Source: an uncultured Verrucomicrobiota bacterium (GTDB lineage: Bacteria > Verrucomicrobiota > Verrucomicrobiia > Limisphaerales > UBA9464). Taken from it: a DNA stretch of 64,000 nucleotides. Of this stretch, positions 54,379 to 63,948 are shown one piece after another. Every line of letters begins with the position of its first letter. Position 1 is the stretch's first letter. The notes under the pieces were generated by a model. That model did no database searches. It worked only from the letters and a program-made list of their open reading frames with translations, and had not been told where the DNA came from. A program made the translations under genes and the position numbers. Location: the NCBI GenBank assembly GCA_903821635.1, contig CAIJLV010000088.1, positions 1 to 64,000 of the forward strand, written 5' to 3'.

Positions 54379-57372
54379 ATGAACGATTGGGAACTCCTAC
54401 AAGCTTGGGCCAGCAACCGCTCTGATGCCGCTTTTGAGGAACTCGTCCGCCGGTATCTTGACCTCGTCCATGCCGCCGCCCGCCGGCAAGTCGTTGACCC
54501 GGAATTGGCTCGCGACGTTAGCCAAGCCGTGTTCCTCGCCCTGTCCCAGAAGGCTGGGTCCCTGTCCCGTCGAGTGATCCTCGGCGGCTGGCTGCTCCGC
54601 ACGACCCGCTACGTCGCCGCCCGTGCCCAACGAACTGAACAACGTCGTCGGCACCGCGAAACCGCCGCCCTCATGGACTCGCTGACCTCCGACTCTCCCG
54701 CCGCTCCTGACCACTGGACGGAAGTGGAACCGCAACTCGATGCCGCGCTCGCCGCCCTGTCCACCGGCGACCGTGATCTCGTCGCGCTGCGTTTCTTCGA
54801 GCGCAAGTCCATGGCCGAAGTCGGCACCCGGCTGGGCATCGGCGAAGACACCGCCAAGAAGCGCGTCAGCCGCGCCGTCGAGCGGCTCCGTCACCAACTT
54901 ACGAAACGCGGCGTGGTTCTGACCTTGGCGAGCCTGACCGGGCTGCTGACGCAACTGCCCACCAACGCGGCGCCGGTGGGCTTGGCGACCGCGATTACGG
55001 TGAGCATGGTCGGCGGAACCAGCGCGCCGACCGTAGCGGAGTTGACCCGGTTGGCTCTGCGCGACGGCATGGTCGCCCGGATCGGGACGGTGGCTCCGTG
55101 GGCCATCGCTTTGCTGGTGCTCAGCTTGGTCGGGTTCAGGGCTGCGCTGACCGTTGGACGAGATGCCGATTCGTCGACGGCGCAGATGGAAGCGGACGCC
55201 GGCGCGACTTCGCCAGTCACCGCCGCCGTCGAGGCTTCGATTTCCGAACCTGTCGCCGCTTCCAGAATCCTGCTCAGTGTCCGGTCGGCCGAAGGCGATC
55301 AACCGGTGCAAGCCAGCGTTCGATGGTGGGACTTCCAGAAGAACGGTGGATTGATTGAAGCCCGCACTGACCCGAGTGGAGTGACCGAGGTGCCTTTTGC
55401 TCCGACACCGCGGACGCCCTTGGTCGTCAACATCTCCGCCCCTGCCCATGTGCCGGTCGAGGTTACTTGGAACCCACACGAACTGACCGGTTCAACGCTC
55501 GTTTACACCTGCCGGCTGCGCCGCGGTCATCGGTTGCGGGGCCTGGTCCAAAACGAGGCCGGCCAACCGGTGGCGGACGCCAAGATTCAGTTCACGCTCT
55601 ACCGGGACCTTGGGCGATTAGGGCGGGAACGAATTTCTCTCAGCGCATCCCAAACCTCCCTACATTCTGCGGCCAACGGCCATTTTGAAACGGACCAACT
55701 ACCCGCCCCTATTCTGCTGGCCGGTGCCCTAAAGCTGACCGCTACCCATCCTGAATACGCTCCAACCACATTGCACCAACTACAGGCGGCCGCGTGGGAC
55801 ACCTATCTGACCGTGCTGATGGTCCCCGGCATCGAAATCAGCGGGAACGTGTCGGACGAGTCCCAACTGCCAATCGCCGGTGCCCATGTCCAGCTCTCTG
55901 AAGCTGCCTCCGCGAAAACCGATGCCGACGGACAGTTTCGCCTCCCGCCTTTGCCCAGTTCCTACGCGGGGAATGCCGTCCAACTTGAAGCCGTCGCACC
56001 CGGGTATCAAAAGACTGCCCAGACTATCCCGCTCACCCATCGGACGGTGAATCTGAGCTTCACCCTGAAACCAGCTGCCCTGCTGTTACCTCCGCCTGCC
56101 AACGGCAACATGGCGGCCCCGGTCTTGGTCACGCTCAGCGGCTCGGCGGCGGATGCCGCGTCCGGCGAGCCCTTGCCCTCATTTGTGATCAGTGTCGCCA
56201 ACCGGGACAACCTCCTGCCCCGGCAGGTGGCGGAGTGGGTGGGCGAAGGCCAGGACGGCCGCTTTGAATGGCAGGTCAACCGCCGGCTCTTCGGCGCGCT
56301 CCACTCCGATTTCGTCCTGCAAGCCACTGCCGACGGCTATCAGCCGCTCATCTCCAGGACTTTCTCCCAGAACGACACCAATGTGGTCGTGGAATTTCAG
56401 CTCGTGAGGGCCCCGACCCTTACCGGCCAGGTGGTGCTGCCCGACGGCACACCTGCGGCGGAAGCGCTCGTGGCCTTGGGCGGTCCAGGATTTCAGGTGA
56501 TGGTTGCACCCAACGATTCCATCGACGTTTCAGGTCCACAGGCCCCAGTCCTGACGGATCGTCACGGCCGCTTCTCCCTGCCGCGGTGGCCGACCGCCTC
56601 CAAGGTCTTTGCCTTCAGCCGCGGACATTTCGGCCAGGCCGGAGTGGAACAACTCGGGCTGGAGCCGCTCAGGCTGTCCGCGTGGGGGCGCATCTCGGGG
56701 CAAGTCGAACGCGGTGGGCAGCCCGCAGCCTACCAGTGGGTGGAGTTGGGCCCTCGCCAACCCTTCAGGCAGGAGCGTGAAGGACTGCATTTGTATTCGG
56801 GAAGCCGCCTAACCCAAACCAGCCAGGACGGACGGTTTCAGTTCGATTCCGTCCCGATCGGGGCGACAGTCGTCGAGCTGATCGACCACCTCCAGGTCGG
56901 TCCGCGGGCTGGAACCCGTGTTGTCATTGATCGGCGAACCGTCGCCGTCGAATCAGGGAAAGTTACGGAAGTGGTCTTCACTTCGGCCGGACGAACCGTC
57001 GTAGGCCAACTGGCGCTGTCCCAACCCGTCACCGGACACCGTTGGGCCGAGGAGGTGGAACTGCTGGTGCCAATGGAGGCGACTGCCGAAGCGGAACCGG
57101 AAGCCGCCGATTTACGGCAACATGTGCTCACACTGAAACCAGACGGGACCTTCCGGGCAGACAACGTGCCCGCAGGAGAATACCTGCTGCGGCTGGCCGT
57201 CCAGATTCCCTACGACGACAACGATGAAACCGGCGCCGCCCGCGGACCCACCCGACCCAAGATCGGCCGACTGGAACTGCCGGTCAGCATCCTCGAAGCG
57301 ACGGATGGCGATACGACACCCGTGGACCTCGGCCGAATCATCATCCCGGTGAATCCCACCCAGCCGGAGTGA
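54379..57372 (+). CDS. ECF sigma factor fused to membrane span and carboxypeptidase-regulatory-like repeats
   Basis: A single 997-residue frame. Sigma2 at about 14-85 (FEELVRRYLDLVHAAARRQVVDPELARDVSQAVFLALSQKAGSL), sigma4 at about 118-172 (LSTGDRDLVALRFFERKSMAEVGTRLGIGEDTAKKRVSRAVERLR). A hydrophobic segment at about 178-212 and a clear membrane helix at about 238-255 follow. Residues 300-997 hold about six beta-sandwich units that begin RLRGLV, EISGNV, TLSGSA, TLTGQV, RISGQV and TVVGQL, each with a DGxF turn. This is the carboxypeptidase-regulatory/SpaA-like pattern. A membrane-tethered sigma factor with an external sensing domain is inferred. Confidence 0.88.
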   Translation: MNDWELLQAWASNRSDAAFEELVRRYLDLVHAAARRQVVDPELARDVSQAVFLALSQKAGSLSRRVILGGWLLRTTRYVAARAQRTEQRRRHRETAALMDSLTSDSPAAPDHWTEVEPQLDAALAALSTGDRDLVALRFFERKSMAEVGTRLGIGEDTAKKRVSRAVERLRHQLTKRGVVLTLASLTGLLTQLPTNAAPVGLATAITVSMVGGTSAPTVAELTRLALRDGMVARIGTVAPWAIALLVLSLVGFRAALTVGRDADSSTAQMEADAGATSPVTAAVEASISEPVAASRILLSVRSAEGDQPVQASVRWWDFQKNGGLIEARTDPSGVTEVPFAPTPRTPLVVNISAPAHVPVEVTWNPHELTGSTLVYTCRLRRGHRLRGLVQNEAGQPVADAKIQFTLYRDLGRLGRERISLSASQTSLHSAANGHFETDQLPAPILLAGALKLTATHPEYAPTTLHQLQAAAWDTYLTVLMVPGIEISGNVSDESQLPIAGAHVQLSEAASAKTDADGQFRLPPLPSSYAGNAVQLEAVAPGYQKTAQTIPLTHRTVNLSFTLKPAALLLPPPANGNMAAPVLVTLSGSAADAASGEPLPSFVISVANRDNLLPRQVAEWVGEGQDGRFEWQVNRRLFGALHSDFVLQATADGYQPLISRTFSQNDTNVVVEFQLVRAPTLTGQVVLPDGTPAAEALVALGGPGFQVMVAPNDSIDVSGPQAPVLTDRHGRFSLPRWPTASKVFAFSRGHFGQAGVEQLGLEPLRLSAWGRISGQVERGGQPAAYQWVELGPRQPFRQEREGLHLYSGSRLTQTSQDGRFQFDSVPIGATVVELIDHLQVGPRAGTRVVIDRRTVAVESGKVTEVVFTSAGRTVVGQLALSQPVTGHRWAEEVELLVPMEATAEAEPEAADLRQHVLTLKPDGTFRADNVPAGEYLLRLAVQIPYDDNDETGAARGPTRPKIGRLELPVSILEATDGDTTPVDLGRIIIPVNPTQPE

Positions 57373-57506
57373 CGGCCGGCGTTCCATCGTGCTGCCAGTT
57401 TGCAACTGGAGGTGCAGTGAGGCTCGCCTTGTGAAAACAGCCTAACTTTGGGCGAGCGGCCCAGTGTGGAGTCGTCACCCCTGTCGGTTGCAAACCGCCA
57501 GCACGT

Positions 57507-59600
57507 TCAGAGCGCTAGCTTCAGATGCCTTCTCACCACTTCACGGGCGACTTCGACCAACTGCCGATCGCGCACCAAGTCGCCGAAGCGGAAATCCGGC
57601 AGCCCGCTCTGACTGCGGCCGGTCAGTTCGCCGGGACCGCGCAGCTTGAGGTCCGCCTCGGCGAGCACAAAGCCGTCGTGGGTCGTGGCCATGACTTCCA
57701 GCCGCTCCCGCGCTTCGTCGGTCTTCTGCTCGGCGACGAGGATGCAGTGGGAATCATGCGCGCCTCGACCGATCCGGCCGCGCAACTGATGGAGTTGGGC
57801 GAGGCCGAACTGCTCGGCGTTCTCGATCAGCATGATGGTCGCGTTGGGCACGTCCACGCCGACCTCGATGACGCTGGTGGCGACTAGGATCCGGATGTCG
57901 CCCTGGCGGAAGGCATCCATCACGGCTTCCTTTTCCTCGCCGGGCCGCCGGCCGTGCAGCAGCCCGCCCCGGTGCGGCGCCAGTTCACGGCAGATCTTTT
58001 GAAACTCGACGGTGACCGCCTTCACGTCGTCCTCCGATTCCTCAACCCGCGGGTAGACCACGTAGGCTTGGCGGCCCTTTTCCAGTTCGCTGCGGATGAA
58101 GGTCCAGACCTTGGGCAAGGCGTCGGGGGTGCGCACATGAGTGCGAATGCGTCCACGGCCCGCGGGGAGTTCATCCAGCAGGCTGACGTCGAGGTCGCCA
58201 TAAAGTGTGAGGCCGAGCGTGCGCGGAATCGGCGTGGCGGTCATGACCAAGAGGTGGGGGGCGAGGTCGGCGCGTCGACCTTTGCGAACCAACTTCTCGC
58301 GTTGAGCGACCCCGAATTTGTGCTGTTCATCGATGATCACCAAGCCGAGTTGATCGGAACGGAAGCCGGCTTCGATCAACGCGTGCGTGCCGACGGTGAC
58401 CTTGAGTCCGGTGCCCGCGGCGGGGCGGAACAGGGCGGAATCGGTTTCGTCGGATTTGCGACTGCCCGTCCAGATGGCAACCCCGATCCCGAGCGGCTCG
58501 AACCAGCGCCGGAAATTCCGGCAAAGTTGTTCCGCCAAAATCTCCGTCGGCGCCATCACGGCCACGTCGAACCCGCTCTCCAGCGTCATCACCGCGGCGC
58601 ACGCGGCGACCAGCGTCTTGCCGGAGCCGACGTCGCCTTGGAGCAGGCGGCGCATGGGCACCTTGCCGCCAAAATCGGTGCGAATCTCGCGGAGCACGCG
58701 GTTCTGGGCGCCGGTCAGTTTGAAACCTAGGGCGGCTAGGAACGGCTTCATCAACCGGTTGTCTCCAGTGCAGGCTGCTCCTCGCAGGCTACGCTCGAAG
58801 TTCAGGCGGCGCTGTTGGATTACGAATTGGAGTTCGATGAATTCATCAAAGGCCAGTCGTTGCCGGGCCCGGTCGGCGTGGGTGAGTTCGGCCGGGAAAT
58901 GGAGCGCCCGGATCGCCTCGGGGCGGGGGAGCAGCGGCCGCGCCTCCAAAGCGAGTTGTTTGCCGCGGGCGTCGTCGGTCGGGTGCAGGCGGATCGCGGC
59001 GAGATCCAGTTCCGGATGCGGATCGAGCACCGCCGCGGCGTGCGCCTGCAACGCGCGCCAAGTCAGTCCGCGCAGCACGCGCTGGCTGAGACCTTCCGTC
59101 GCGGGATAGATCGGCACGATCCGGTTGAGGTGGACCTGTTCTTCATCGTCGGCCAAGACCTTTTCCGTCTCGGGATGATCCATCATCCGGGGCCGGAGCG
59201 AATGGAGTTTGCCGAAGACCAGCACGTCGTCGCCGACGGTGAAGAGGCGCTCCATGAACGCGAGGTTCCACCACCGGCAATGCAGGCGGGCGGTGCCGTC
59301 ATCCACGATGATTTCAAAGGCGAACTTGCCCGATTTGAAGCGGTTCGTGCCCGTCGCGACGATCTTGCCTCGGACGGTGGCGGGCGTGCCTTCGAGGAGT
59401 TCGCGGATCGGCTGAAAATTTCGGCGATCCTCATAGCGTCGCGGCCGGTGCAACAGCAGGTCGCCCACCGTCTGAATGTCGAGCCGGGCCAACTGCGCGG
59501 CGCGTTCGCTGCCCACGCCCCACACGCAGGTCACCGGCGAAACGAGTGTCGGTGCGGAACCAGGTTCCGGATGGGCGGACTCAGGGATGGGAGCGGGCAT
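57507..59600 (-). CDS. recG: ATP-dependent DNA helicase RecG
   Basis: A 697-residue protein of the usual length. The wedge/OB domain includes GVGSERAAQLARLDIQTVGDLLLHRPRRYEDRR. Helicase motifs: I GDVGSGKTLVA, Ia MAPTEILAEQ, II IIDEQHKFGVAQRE (DEQH), III VMTATPIPRTL, IV-VI including IEVGVDVPNATIMLIENAEQFGLAQLHQLRGRIGRG. The C-terminal TRG-type segment DLKLRGPGELTGRSQSGLPDFR is present. It rescues stalled replication forks. Convergent with the sigma fusion. Confidence 0.97.
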   Translation of the reverse strand: MPAPIPESAHPEPGSAPTLVSPVTCVWGVGSERAAQLARLDIQTVGDLLLHRPRRYEDRRNFQPIRELLEGTPATVRGKIVATGTNRFKSGKFAFEIIVDDGTARLHCRWWNLAFMERLFTVGDDVLVFGKLHSLRPRMMDHPETEKVLADDEEQVHLNRIVPIYPATEGLSQRVLRGLTWRALQAHAAAVLDPHPELDLAAIRLHPTDDARGKQLALEARPLLPRPEAIRALHFPAELTHADRARQRLAFDEFIELQFVIQQRRLNFERSLRGAACTGDNRLMKPFLAALGFKLTGAQNRVLREIRTDFGGKVPMRRLLQGDVGSGKTLVAACAAVMTLESGFDVAVMAPTEILAEQLCRNFRRWFEPLGIGVAIWTGSRKSDETDSALFRPAAGTGLKVTVGTHALIEAGFRSDQLGLVIIDEQHKFGVAQREKLVRKGRRADLAPHLLVMTATPIPRTLGLTLYGDLDVSLLDELPAGRGRIRTHVRTPDALPKVWTFIRSELEKGRQAYVVYPRVEESEDDVKAVTVEFQKICRELAPHRGGLLHGRRPGEEKEAVMDAFRQGDIRILVATSVIEVGVDVPNATIMLIENAEQFGLAQLHQLRGRIGRGAHDSHCILVAEQKTDEARERLEVMATTHDGFVLAEADLKLRGPGELTGRSQSGLPDFRFGDLVRDRQLVEVAREVVRRHLKLAL

Positions 59601-59754
59601 AACTGCGAAGGCTCAGTGGCCGCGCTCGCCGGCGACAATGTGGCCCCACGGCCAGCCGTCCAGTTGCCCAACCGCTTGGCGGCGGGCAGTGTGATGGCGT
59701 TCAGGTCTTGGGTTGGTGACGGGAGAATTCATCGGGGACCTTGCGGGCGGTTCG

Positions 59755-60912
59755 TCAAATGCCCAGCTCCAAGCCGAAGAGCCGCCGGTGTTCCTTGATG
59801 CAGAAGCGGTCCGTCATGCTGGCCACGTAGTCGCATACGGCGCGGTGGAGGCCATCAGTTTTCACTCGGCGTTGCGCGCCTTCGCCCAGTTCGGCCGGGT
59901 GCGCGAGGTAGCTGTTGAAGACTTCGCCCAACATGCGGATGGCCCGTTTGTTGGGCTCATCCACGGCGTGGGAATAGTAGAGGTTTTGGTAAAGATACTT
60001 CCGTAGTTCTTGGTTCTGCTTTTTCCGCTCAGGGCTGTAGCGCACGAGCGCCCGGCGGCTGGCCCGAACCGCCTCGGCCGATTTTACCTTGGCGGCGGCG
60101 ATGGCGGCTTCGGTGTTGAGCACGACGTCGGTGACCTGTTGGTCGATGATCTGGCGGATGGTGTAGTAGCGCCGGCTTTCGTCTGGCAAGTCGCCGAACT
60201 CCCGCTTCACGTGCCGGGCGGCGAGGGCCCAGACCTTGACCTCTTTGAGCAATTTCTTCTCGTCGAGCAGGCCGCAGTCGAGCCCGTCGTCGAGGTCGTG
60301 GCTGTAGTAGGTCACTTCGTCGGCAAGGTTGGCGATCTGGGCTTCGAGCGACGGCTGGTGGTGCGAAAACGATTCCCCGCCGGGCGGGGTGTCGTATTCG
60401 GTTTGGTGCTTGGCGAGGCCTTCGCGGACCTCCCAGGACAGGTTCAGACCGGCAAAGCGCGGATATTTGCGCTCCAATTCCTCGACGATGCGAAGGCTCT
60501 GGCGGTTGTGCTCGAACCCGCCGTGCTCCTTCATGAGCTGGTCGATGCGGTGTTCGCCGCGATGGCCGAAGGGTGAATGACCGAGGTCGTGCGCGAGCGC
60601 GATGGTTTCGGCGAGGTCCTCGTTGAGCCGGAGTGCGCGGGCGATATTCCGCGAAATGGCCGCGACTTCCATCGTGTGGGTGAGGCGCGTGCGCAGATGG
60701 TCGCCGGTGCCATTGAGGAAAACCTGGGTCTTGTATTCGAGTCGGCGAAAGGCGCGGCTATGAATCACGCGGTCACGATCGCGCTGGAATTGGGTGCGCC
60801 AGGTGGGCGGTTCTTCGGCGTGGACCCGCCCGCGGGTATCGCCGCTCAACTGGGCGAAGGGGGCGAGAAACTGGCGCTCGCGAGCTTCCAGTTCGGTTCG
60901 TGTGACCGGCAT
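59755..60912 (-). CDS. dgt: Deoxyguanosinetriphosphate triphosphohydrolase-like protein (dGTPase)
   Basis: A 385-residue HD-domain protein: RDRDRVIHSRAFRRLEYKTQVF, GDHLRTRLTHTMEVAAISRNIARAL, and the metal-binding ALAHDLGHSPFGHRGE with a further DEVTYYSHDLDD. The form matches the dGTPase-like class that hydrolyses dNTPs to nucleosides and triphosphate. It is read in the same direction as recG, 154 bases upstream, and diverges from the DUF58 gene with 53 bases between. Confidence 0.93.
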   Translation of the reverse strand: MPVTRTELEARERQFLAPFAQLSGDTRGRVHAEEPPTWRTQFQRDRDRVIHSRAFRRLEYKTQVFLNGTGDHLRTRLTHTMEVAAISRNIARALRLNEDLAETIALAHDLGHSPFGHRGEHRIDQLMKEHGGFEHNRQSLRIVEELERKYPRFAGLNLSWEVREGLAKHQTEYDTPPGGESFSHHQPSLEAQIANLADEVTYYSHDLDDGLDCGLLDEKKLLKEVKVWALAARHVKREFGDLPDESRRYYTIRQIIDQQVTDVVLNTEAAIAAAKVKSAEAVRASRRALVRYSPERKKQNQELRKYLYQNLYYSHAVDEPNKRAIRMLGEVFNSYLAHPAELGEGAQRRVKTDGLHRAVCDYVASMTDRFCIKEHRRLFGLELGI

Positions 60913-60965
60913 GGCGTTAGCATAGGCGACCGCCCCAACGAGGCCAGCAAACAGCGGTTATCTCG

Positions 60966-61970
60966 TTGAACTCCAAACTTGTTTGCCCGTCCGAGTCGGC
61001 GAACCTTGGCCGCGAAAGTCCGTCCGTCGCCACCGTGAGTGCCCTCCTGACCCCAGAACTTCTCCGCCGCCTTGAGCAGGTCCAGATGCTCGCGGCCCGG
61101 CGCGCCAAAAGTTCGCTCAAGGGCGAACGCCGCAGCCAGGCTCGTGGGCTGAGCGTGGAATTTGCCGACCATCGGAACTACGTGCTCGGGGACGATTTGC
61201 GTTACCTCGACTGGAACCTCTTCGGCCGCCTCGACCGGCTCTTCCTCAAGCTCTACGAGGAAGAACGCGAGTTGCCGGTGCGCATCTTCCTCGACGCCAG
61301 TGAAAGTATGAACTTCGGCGAACTCTCGAAGTTCGACTTTGCCCGCCAAGTCGCCGCCGCAGTGGGTTACGTCGCCCTGTGCGGCTTTGACCGGGTTTCC
61401 GTGGACGTCTTTCCGGGCGCGGATTCCCGGCCTGCCGCCGTCGCCGGACCGTCCGGAGGCCGAATTCCGCAAGCCGCCTTGGAAGGCGCGCTCCGCTCCG
61501 TCCGCGGCAAGAAGTCTGCGATGCAGTTCTTCCAGAACGTGACCGGCCTGACTGCCGGTGGCACCGCCGACTTCAACGGCGCCCTCCAGCGTGGCGCGCT
61601 GGCGGCCCGCCAAGCCGGTGTTGCGGTGGTGCTCAGTGATTTCCTTGATCCCGCCGGCTACGAGGCTGGGTTGACTGCGCTGGTCGGCCGCGGTTTTCAG
61701 ATCCACTGCGTGCAGATTCTCGCGCCGGAGGAGCTCGCCCCGACCACCTTCGGCGACCTGCGGTTGGTGGATGCCGAATCCGGCTTCGAGCAGGAGGTCA
61801 CCTTCGGCAAATACCGGCTCAAGGCCTACCAGCAGACCGTGGCCAACTACGTCCAGCGCCTCCGCGAATACTGCGCGGGCCGCGGCATCCGCTGCTTCAG
61901 CGTCAGCAGTGCCACCGACCTCGGCGACCTGCTGTTGAAGCAACTCCGCGCCTCGGAGGTGTGGGCGTGA
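60966..61970 (+). CDS. DUF58 domain-containing protein
   Basis: The frame starts at TTG 60966; GTG 61035 is a good alternative that removes a non-conserved N-terminus. DUF58 core: RSSLKGERRSQARGLSVEFADHRNYV-like segment, GDDLRYLDWNLFGRLDRLFLKLYEEERELPVRIFLDASESMNFG with the vWA DxSxS motif. Usually encoded next to MoxR ATPase and BatA/B genes; none is visible, so the partners are elsewhere or lost. Cytosolic, no membrane helix. Confidence 0.85.
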   Translation: MNSKLVCPSESANLGRESPSVATVSALLTPELLRRLEQVQMLAARRAKSSLKGERRSQARGLSVEFADHRNYVLGDDLRYLDWNLFGRLDRLFLKLYEEERELPVRIFLDASESMNFGELSKFDFARQVAAAVGYVALCGFDRVSVDVFPGADSRPAAVAGPSGGRIPQAALEGALRSVRGKKSAMQFFQNVTGLTAGGTADFNGALQRGALAARQAGVAVVLSDFLDPAGYEAGLTALVGRGFQIHCVQILAPEELAPTTFGDLRLVDAESGFEQEVTFGKYRLKAYQQTVANYVQRLREYCAGRGIRCFSVSSATDLGDLLLKQLRASEVWA

Positions 61971-62021
61971 AACGGGAACGAACAGCGAAGCCGCGAAGGC
62001 GCGAAAGCCGCGGAGCGGCGG

Positions 62022-62190
62022 CAGAAAGTAGCCCACGGCCTAAGCCGTGGGTGGGGCAGCTCAGCCGAATGAGCCCCGGCAGGGGCGACAGAGTAGTAAC
62101 CTGCCTACCAACGCTTGGATCTGCCGCCCCATCCTGGGCTAACCTTAGAATCCCAACTCACCCACGGCTTACGCCGTGGGCTACTTTCTG
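62022..62190. repeat. REPIN-like element: two inverted palindromic units
   Basis: The 32-base unit at 62022-62053 (starting CAGAAAGTAGCCCACGG) recurs inverted at 62159-62190 with one mismatch. Each unit is itself an imperfect palindrome (CCCACGGC/GCCGTGGG). The 105-base interior includes GAGCCCCGGCAGGGGCGACAG. It lies in the 285-base gap between the DUF58 and SorA-like genes. The paired layout is that of REP doublets. No mobilising transposase is nearby. Confidence 0.75.
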
Positions 62191-62255
62191 GCGCGCCGCC
62201 AGCGCTACCAATACCACAGCCGTGATCATGCTAACTTGCCACCCCGCTCCATCCG

Positions 62256-63488
62256 ATGGTAACGCCTGACTTCCTCACCCTCTCTCGCCGCGGCTTCCTC
62301 CGCACCGGTTCGCTGCTGGCCGCCGCGCTACCAGCTTCCCGCCTGCTGGCCGCGGACTCCGTTACGTTCCCCTTCGCCAACGGCGAACGGCCGCTGGTGA
62401 AGTATCCGCAGAAGCGTCCGCTCATCCGGCTGACCACCCGGCCGCCGCAGTTGGAGACGCCCTTCAGTGTCTTCAACGAGAGCCTGCTCACGCCGAACGA
62501 CGCCTTCTACGTCCGCTACCACCTGACCAATTCGCCGCCGAAGCCCGAGGCGCTTCAGCCGGACCAGTTCCGCCTGACTGTGAAGGGCAAGGTCGCGACG
62601 CCGCTCACGTTGTCGGTCGAGGAGTTGAAGACGCGCTTTGAGCACGCCGAGGTCGTCGCGGTGAACCAGTGTTCCGGGAACAGCCGCGGTTTCTTTCAAC
62701 CGCGCGTGCAGGGCGGCCAGCTCGGCCACGGCGCGATGGGTTGCGCCCGTTGGCGCGGCGTGCGGTTGGCCGATGTGCTCAAGGCCGCCGGCCTCGACGC
62801 CTCGGCGAAACAGGTCGTCTTCAACGGCCTCGACACGCCCTTCCTGCCCGCGACGCCAGACTTCCTGAAGGCCATCGAGGCGGACCAAGCGCTGGACCCG
62901 GAAATCCTACTGGCCTTCGAGCAGAACGGTGAGGCGCTGCCGTGGCTCAACGGCTTCCCACTGCGCCTCGTCGTGCCCGGCCACTACGGGACCTACTGGA
63001 TCAAGCACCTGCACGAGATCACGGTCACCGCTGCCGAGTTCAAGGGCTTCTTCATGAACCCCGGCTACCGCATCCCGGACGATCCGTGCGCCGCCATCGA
63101 ACCGGGCACCACGCCCAAGCGCACCGTGCCGATCTCGCGCTTCAACGTGCGCTCGTTCATCACCAGCGTGGAGGCCGGCGCGACGCTCAAGGCCGGCGTG
63201 CAGACGCTGGTCCGCGGCATTGCCTTCGACGACGGCCACGGCATCCGTGAAGTGGTCTTCTCGGCGGACGGCGGCCGCTCTTGGCGCACGGCGGAACTGG
63301 GCCAGCAGGTGGACAAATACGCCTTTCGCGAATGGACCATCGCCTTCACGCCGGAACGTGCCGCCCAACTCACTCTCCTCGCCAAGGCGACGAACCGCCT
63401 CGGCCAATCGCAGCCGCTCGAGCCGCTCTGGAACCCAGCCGGCTACATGCGCAACTGCGTCGAACCCGTCTCTGTCCATGTCGCCTAA
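62256..63488 (+). CDS. SorA-like sulfite dehydrogenase, molybdopterin subunit (Tat signal)
   Basis: A 410-residue protein with twin-arginine signal LSRRGFLRTGSLLAAALPASRLLAA. Moco domain with the molybdenum-ligand Cys139 (VVAVNQCSGNSRGFFQPRVQGGQLGHGAMGCARWRGVRLADV). Further motifs are LPWLNGFPLRLVVPGHYGTYWIKHL and PISRFNVRSFI, then a C-terminal Mo-co dimerisation domain with VRGIAFDDGHGIREVVFSADGGRSW. Its gene overlaps a SorB-like cytochrome gene by 11 bases, as in SorAB operons. Periplasmic oxidation of sulfite with electrons passed to cytochrome c is expected. Confidence 0.9.
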   Translation: MVTPDFLTLSRRGFLRTGSLLAAALPASRLLAADSVTFPFANGERPLVKYPQKRPLIRLTTRPPQLETPFSVFNESLLTPNDAFYVRYHLTNSPPKPEALQPDQFRLTVKGKVATPLTLSVEELKTRFEHAEVVAVNQCSGNSRGFFQPRVQGGQLGHGAMGCARWRGVRLADVLKAAGLDASAKQVVFNGLDTPFLPATPDFLKAIEADQALDPEILLAFEQNGEALPWLNGFPLRLVVPGHYGTYWIKHLHEITVTAAEFKGFFMNPGYRIPDDPCAAIEPGTTPKRTVPISRFNVRSFITSVEAGATLKAGVQTLVRGIAFDDGHGIREVVFSADGGRSWRTAELGQQVDKYAFREWTIAFTPERAAQLTLLAKATNRLGQSQPLEPLWNPAGYMRNCVEPVSVHVA

Positions 63489-63855
63489 GCTCAGACTGAA
63501 ACTGACCCGTTTCGCCGTGCGTCGCCTCGTCGCGACGTTCTGCGTGCTCACTGCGCCCCTTGCCGAAATTCCAGTCGAGCCCGCGAAGAATCCCTTCGCC
63601 GCCGACGCTTGGAAGCTGCCTGCCGGCCAGCCCGAGTTCCGAGCCGGCCCCGCGGCTGAGCTCGTGACGAACAACTGTCTGCTCTGTCATTCCGCGGACT
63701 ACGTCGCCACCCAACCGCCGCTGACCCGCGCCCAATGGCAGGCCGGCGTGGAAAAGATGCGCGGCAAGTTCGGCGCCCCGATCAAGACCAACGACGTGCC
63801 CGCCCTGGTGGAGTATCTGACGAACAATTACGGCAAAGAGAACCCGGCGAAGTGA
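63478..63855 (+). CDS. SorB-like cytochrome c subunit
   Basis: ATG 63478, inside the end of the SorA-like gene. The 125-residue protein has a signal segment (RRLVATFCVLTAPLA), a single heme c motif C67-L-L-C70-H71 (NNCLLCHSADYV), and the PPLTRAQWQAGVEKMRGKFGAPI region with a likely axial Met. It would accept electrons from the Mo subunit. The frame upstream to 63220 belongs to the SorA-like shadow and is rejected. Confidence 0.88.
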   Translation: MSPKLRLKLTRFAVRRLVATFCVLTAPLAEIPVEPAKNPFAADAWKLPAGQPEFRAGPAAELVTNNCLLCHSADYVATQPPLTRAQWQAGVEKMRGKFGAPIKTNDVPALVEYLTNNYGKENPAK

Positions 63856-63908
63856 TGAGCCTGGCGCGTTCAAGATCTTTGACGACGGGGAGAATGATGG
63901 CTGGCCCG

Positions 63909-63948
63909 CCCTCACCCCGGCCCTCTCCCCCGGGGAGAGGGGGAAGGT
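63909..63948. repeat. REP-like palindrome with C/G-rich arms
   Basis: CCTCTCCC and GGGAGAGG flank a CCGG centre within a larger CCCTCACCCCGGCC...GGGGAAGG context. This is a widely dispersed repeat type in PVC and gammaproteobacterial genomes (recollection). It follows the SorB-like gene by about 55 bases and might also help end its transcript. The last 50 bases of the window hold nothing recognisable. Confidence 0.55.

Noticed and set aside
60846-62036. 396-codon minus-strand frame
   Set aside because: Antisense to the DUF58 gene and into dgt; no family features.
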